Positions 60,415 to 64,000 of a stretch of DNA of 64,000 nucleotides are shown here, piece by piece. Under the pieces are notes generated by a model. That model was not told where the DNA came from. It saw only the letters and a program-made list of their open reading frames with translations, and ran no database searches. The first letter of the stretch is position 1, and every line of letters begins with the position of its first letter. The DNA lies in the NCBI GenBank assembly GCA_016179045.1, contig JACOSL010000004.1:1-64000 (forward strand), read 5' to 3'. The stretch is from Fimbriimonas ginsengisoli. GTDB lineage: Bacteria; Armatimonadota; Fimbriimonadia; Fimbriimonadales; Fimbriimonadaceae. The translations under genes were made by a program, and so were the position numbers.

Positions 60415-62751
60415 ATGCTCGCTTTACTCCTCGTCCTCGGCCACGTGCAGGGCGCGACCGTGCACGTCGACCTGGTTCGTGGGGCTAGCATTCCCGGCCA
60501 GCCATTGCGCTATTGGGAGGCGGCCGATACCACGATCGATTCGACGACCCCCGACTCCAACTTGGGGGGCGACAACACGATGGTTGGCGGCGAGGGCAAG
60601 GCCATGCTGGTCCGCTTTGGCGGGATCGATCGAATTGTGGGCCCGGGGGCGAAGATCGTTAAGGCTCGACTTGTGCTCGCATATGCGGGCCGTGACCGGC
60701 CGACTCGCGTTTCGGTCGCGGAGATGTTGACACCCTGGGGCGAGGGACCGCGAAAGGTTCTCAACGCCTCGATCCGCCGAGGGCTCCGCGAAATGGCGGC
60801 TGGCGGCCACTCGATTCGGGAGGGAACCCCCAGGTGGTCGGCCACTTGGCGCGAGCGCCGCGCCGGGTTTGTTTCATGGCAGGAGCCGGGAGCGCAGGGT
60901 AGCGGCGATTCTCGCGCGATTCCTGACGCTAGGTTGGAACCGGTGGGCGACGACCACGTGGCGATCGCCGGACTGGATGCTGCGGTTCAGCGGATGGCCG
61001 ACCGGGACTTCGACAACCACGGCTTTCGACTTGCGTTCGATGCCCCCGTCGAGCTGTTCTCATCCGAGGCGATGGACTCTCGCCCTCGGCTCGAGATCGA
61101 CTATTTGCCCGGCGCCCCGCCCTCGGGGCCAGACCTTGCGGTGACTCTGATCGAGCATTCATCGGCAGACGAGTCGACCTGGATCGCGCACGTTCGCAAT
61201 GTGGGCGATGCAGTTTCGGGCGGGTTCGTGGGTCGCTGGCTTGTCCAGGAGCGCCCAGGCTCTTCCGTTGAGATCGACCGTGGGCTCAAGCCGGGCGAGG
61301 AGCAGACGTTCGCGATTCAAGTTCAGCAGAAGGCCATGCGGGAGGATCACCGCACTAGCCCGATCGCATTCCAGATCGACCCGAAGGGTTCGGATGCGCG
61401 GTCCGATAACGATTTTCTCGAGGTTCAGGAAGGCGCTCGACCGGTCGCTCTCGCCCTCGACGATCCGACCGACCAGGCCCGGGCTCGGGACGCGGTTAGG
61501 CTGCTGAATGACGTCGTATTACCGCAGAGTCGGTTCAGCTTCGCCCCCGACGGCGTGCTCGAGCGCGTGCGGATTCAGGCTTTCTCCCAGCAGGGCGCTG
61601 CCAATTCCTACGCGCCCGACAAGGGCGCGGCCCCTATCTCTATAGCGCGGCATTTGGTTGGACTCTTGGGGACCTCGCTGGATCGGATCGTCACAGTTAG
61701 CAAGGTCTCCGCTCCAGATCGGACTTGCGGCCCCCTGTTCGGTGGCCTCTTGCACTGGGGCGATACGCGCTATGAGGGCTACCTGCCGCCGCAAATCGAG
61801 GTGCCGTACGAGCCGATCTACCGACCCGTCTTCGAAGCGATCCGGCTCGAGCCGACCGACCTGCTTTGCGCAACCGCGGTCGCCGAACTCAATCGACCCC
61901 TAGATCCACGCCCGCAGAGCCCACCATACATGCCGAGCACGGTGCTGGTGCGGGCGCTCGACGGTGCCGGCCGCGAGGCGCCAGGAGTCAACCTCGACTT
62001 TCTTCAGACTTATGGTGACGTGCTTGACGATCCCAAGCCGACCTTCAGCCTGACCACCGATTCCAACGGCATCGCCATCCTGCCCAACCGTGAAGGAGGA
62101 CCCGGCCTTAGAGCCAACCCGTTCGGCAAGCTGGACAACGGCAACGCTTCATTTCTGATCAAGGCGACGACCAACGGGGAATCGGAATGGGCGTGGCTGC
62201 ACGCTTGGCGCGTTCAAGACTCCTATTCGCGCGGAAACGCGGCGGCCGCCATCATCGAAATCCCGTTCAATCTCCCTGCCGCGCCCCTCGATCGGAATGT
62301 AAACCTGGCGAAGGATCGCCTGGTCAGCGATTCCACCAATCTTTTGCCTGCAAGGCTGGCCGCGCTCGTCGACGGCAATCCATCCACCGATGTCGCCGTG
62401 GGAGCGAAGGCGGGCGATTGGATCGAGATCGATCTTGGCCGCGACCGCCCCGTTGGCGAAGTACGGTTGACGTTCGATGATCTTTCGTTTTGGGACCGAT
62501 ACGACCTGCTCACCTACGGAACGGGCCAGACTGCGGCCGAGGCGATACCGTGGGCGCGGGAGATGAATCTGGGATGGTCGATTTCAAACCGGTCGGACGT
62601 AGTGGGGCCCGGCAGATTCCAAGTCGCCTACCGGGGCCCATCGGCGAGATTCCGCTTCCTCCGCATCGTGAATCGTTCCGACGCAGCGCCGGGAGCTAGA
62701 CTCGCCGAAATAAGCGTCACGCCCGCGCGTCCGCCCGACGCGCAACCGTAA
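60415..62751 (+). CDS. Large exported protein with DNRLRE, CARDB-like and F5/8-like domains
   Basis: 778 aa. Short signal (MLALLLVLGHVQG). N-terminal ~210 residues resemble a DNRLRE module (TTIDSTTPDSNLGGDNTMVG). About 240-340 look like a CARDB domain (PDLAVTLIEHSSADEST). The C-terminal ~150 resemble a discoidin (F5/8 type C) domain (LVDGNPSTDVAVGAKAGDWI, EIDLGRDRPVGEVRLTFDD). These are adhesion or carbohydrate-binding modules. It starts 8 bases after the DUF4015 gene stop and likely shares its transcript. Confidence 0.75.
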   Translation: MLALLLVLGHVQGATVHVDLVRGASIPGQPLRYWEAADTTIDSTTPDSNLGGDNTMVGGEGKAMLVRFGGIDRIVGPGAKIVKARLVLAYAGRDRPTRVSVAEMLTPWGEGPRKVLNASIRRGLREMAAGGHSIREGTPRWSATWRERRAGFVSWQEPGAQGSGDSRAIPDARLEPVGDDHVAIAGLDAAVQRMADRDFDNHGFRLAFDAPVELFSSEAMDSRPRLEIDYLPGAPPSGPDLAVTLIEHSSADESTWIAHVRNVGDAVSGGFVGRWLVQERPGSSVEIDRGLKPGEEQTFAIQVQQKAMREDHRTSPIAFQIDPKGSDARSDNDFLEVQEGARPVALALDDPTDQARARDAVRLLNDVVLPQSRFSFAPDGVLERVRIQAFSQQGAANSYAPDKGAAPISIARHLVGLLGTSLDRIVTVSKVSAPDRTCGPLFGGLLHWGDTRYEGYLPPQIEVPYEPIYRPVFEAIRLEPTDLLCATAVAELNRPLDPRPQSPPYMPSTVLVRALDGAGREAPGVNLDFLQTYGDVLDDPKPTFSLTTDSNGIAILPNREGGPGLRANPFGKLDNGNASFLIKATTNGESEWAWLHAWRVQDSYSRGNAAAAIIEIPFNLPAAPLDRNVNLAKDRLVSDSTNLLPARLAALVDGNPSTDVAVGAKAGDWIEIDLGRDRPVGEVRLTFDDLSFWDRYDLLTYGTGQTAAEAIPWAREMNLGWSISNRSDVVGPGRFQVAYRGPSARFRFLRIVNRSDAAPGARLAEISVTPARPPDAQP

Positions 62752-62827
62752 GGGAATATTCTCTGAACGCCAGGCCCACCCGCGGGCACTCAAGGATTGC
62801 GCGACTCGCGCCCCAAAGGAGACCGCC

Positions 62828-64000
62828 ATGCGTCCTAGCCTCAACGTCCGACTCGCGTCCGCTCCCGCCACCTTGCTCGGCGGTGCCATCCTCGCCCAAT
62901 GCCTTTGGCCGACCGCCGAGGCCGCCTCGCAGCAAGACGGCGCGTGGGAGCCGTTGCCCAGCCGCCCGCGCGAGATGCCGCGCCCTCGGCCCAAGCCGGC
63001 CCCGGCCAGCCGCGAGTACCTAGAAGCTATCTCCCGCACCGCCGGCATGGTTGGAGACGGACGCGTGCGCGGGCTCGCATCCACCAACGGCCTTGACCTG
63101 CTCAACCTCACATGGGAAGATACGGGCCGCTACAAGAACGCCTCCGTCGGCCCCAACATCAGCGACATGACGCTCCAGGTCGAGACGCCGAGCTACCGGG
63201 GCCAGCCCGGCCGTGTGCGGTGCATGCCGGTGATCCGCTATCCCAACTTCTCCGACCGTACCGCCGACGTGGACCCGCGAGATTTCACCCTGCTTGTGGG
63301 GAACCAGCGGCATCGCCCGCTCAAGCGCGTTTCGCTTTATGAGTTCCTCGGCGATCCCTGCCGGTTTCTCTCCAAGCCCGATTCGTGGCTTGGCGCGCAT
63401 CGATCTTTGCTCGCGCCGAGGGACGAACGAGTGCTGGTGAGTGCCCAAGCCTGCTTCATGCCCGTTCCCCAAGGTGGCCTCGCCACGTTCAACCCGGTTT
63501 TGTTTAATTACCAGTCGGTGTCCGGCGATCCGGCCGTGCTCACCATCCTCGCCACCCGCGAGGGCACGAGCGTGACCATTATCGACAACAAGCGCGACGC
63601 GTTTGCCGAGGGTGCGGCCTGGGGCCAGAGGCTGTTCCATAACGACGGGGGCGAGCGTTCGAGCCTCACCGCCGAGCGCCAGAGCGAATTCATCGCCCAC
63701 GGAGGCGACGACGGCAAGACGGTGCGACCTTCTTCCGGACTATCCATGGTGCTGCTCATTCAGGTTCCGCTAAAGCAGAAGCATGCCTTCCGCAGGTCGT
63801 TCGAGGTTTCGGGCGGCTACGGCGGCGTAGCCTCGGACATGGCGGCGAAGGCGGCGCCGTCCGCGCGGAGCGACGTCGAAGCGGCCGTCATCGGCCACGG
63901 CGAGGCGGAAGGACCCTTCACCGAGATCGATAACCTCTCGATCGAGCGCGACGACCGCTACCCGGTGCGCGTCACCGTCCAGTTCTACAAGGCGACCAGC
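62828..64000 (+). CDS. Exported protein, unknown, cut by the window end
   Basis: 391 residues in the window, no stop. AAAGGAG (62815-62821) is 6 bases before ATG. Signal peptide (to about PTAEAAS), a Pro-rich stretch, then beta-rich sequence (LDLLNLTWEDTGRYKNASVG, LLNLTWEDTG, VLTILATREGTSVTIID). No family recognised. It begins 76 bases after the previous gene on the same strand. Confidence 0.7.
   Translation, partial: MRPSLNVRLASAPATLLGGAILAQCLWPTAEAASQQDGAWEPLPSRPREMPRPRPKPAPASREYLEAISRTAGMVGDGRVRGLASTNGLDLLNLTWEDTGRYKNASVGPNISDMTLQVETPSYRGQPGRVRCMPVIRYPNFSDRTADVDPRDFTLLVGNQRHRPLKRVSLYEFLGDPCRFLSKPDSWLGAHRSLLAPRDERVLVSAQACFMPVPQGGLATFNPVLFNYQSVSGDPAVLTILATREGTSVTIIDNKRDAFAEGAAWGQRLFHNDGGERSSLTAERQSEFIAHGGDDGKTVRPSSGLSMVLLIQVPLKQKHAFRRSFEVSGGYGGVASDMAAKAAPSARSDVEAAVIGHGEAEGPFTEIDNLSIERDDRYPVRVTVQFYKATS

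Noticed and set aside
1-64000. CRISPR arrays, complete transposons or prophage genes
   Set aside because: No regularly spaced repeats, transposase, integrase or phage structural genes were found in the window.

Overview
The window is a compact, GC-rich bacterial chromosome segment that uses many GTG and TTG starts and has many overlapping stop/start junctions. A type IV pilus secretin, several predicted outer-membrane beta-barrels and lipoproteins point to a diderm. The gene content (DUF4015 and GHL10 glycosidase-like proteins, large exported proteins of unknown role, a pilMNOPQ operon with an ExeA-like ATPase) fits Armatimonadota, perhaps the Fimbriimonas group. That placement is an inference; no rRNA is present to test it.

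Layout. 0-3 kb: 5' part of rpsA (ribosomal protein S1 with an unusually long acidic N-terminus), a Ppx/GppA phosphatase, comEA and a lipoprotein. 3-7 kb: a sugar-type ABC importer without ATPase, in which the lipoprotein solute-binding protein is fused to the first permease. 7.1-9.5 kb: a small barrel protein and a GT-B glycosyltransferase, with two clear intrinsic terminators. 9.5-16.5 kb: a seven-gene type IV pilus operon (ExeA-like ATPase, HTH protein, PilM, N, O, P, Q). 16.6-24.2 kb: coaE and three large envelope genes (CsgG/FlgT-like protein, exported protein with a FlgD-like C-terminus, Ig domain plus LptD-like barrel). 24.4-27.2 kb: nadB, a repeat-rich gap, a VOC protein and tRNA-Val(GAC).

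27.2-36.0 kb is an accessory region of lower GC next to the tRNA gene. It holds interrupted copies of the tRNA 3' part, decayed genes (GNAT, cupin, DUF1801) and solitary genes: an alpha/beta hydrolase, a truncated hemoglobin, a PIN-like protein, two paralogous small membrane proteins and a secreted trypsin-like protease. 36.1-44.3 kb: a tandem OmdA-domain protein, then a seven-gene operon for a membrane complex related to group 4 hydrogenases, led by an ArsR regulator with its own operator. All four NiFe-binding cysteines are missing, so it belongs with the Ehr-type complexes rather than true hydrogenases.

44.6-64 kb: metallophosphoesterase, class III adenylate cyclase with TolB-like and TPR domains, DinB-like protein, acetyl-CoA synthetase, a toxin-antitoxin pair, glycosidase-like exported proteins, pilC and a polysaccharide deacetylase. 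Downstream of pilC is a sigma factor fused to a degenerate GGDEF domain that keeps the RxxD inhibitory-site motif, the most striking single gene here. It suggests direct c-di-GMP control of transcription beside pilus genes.
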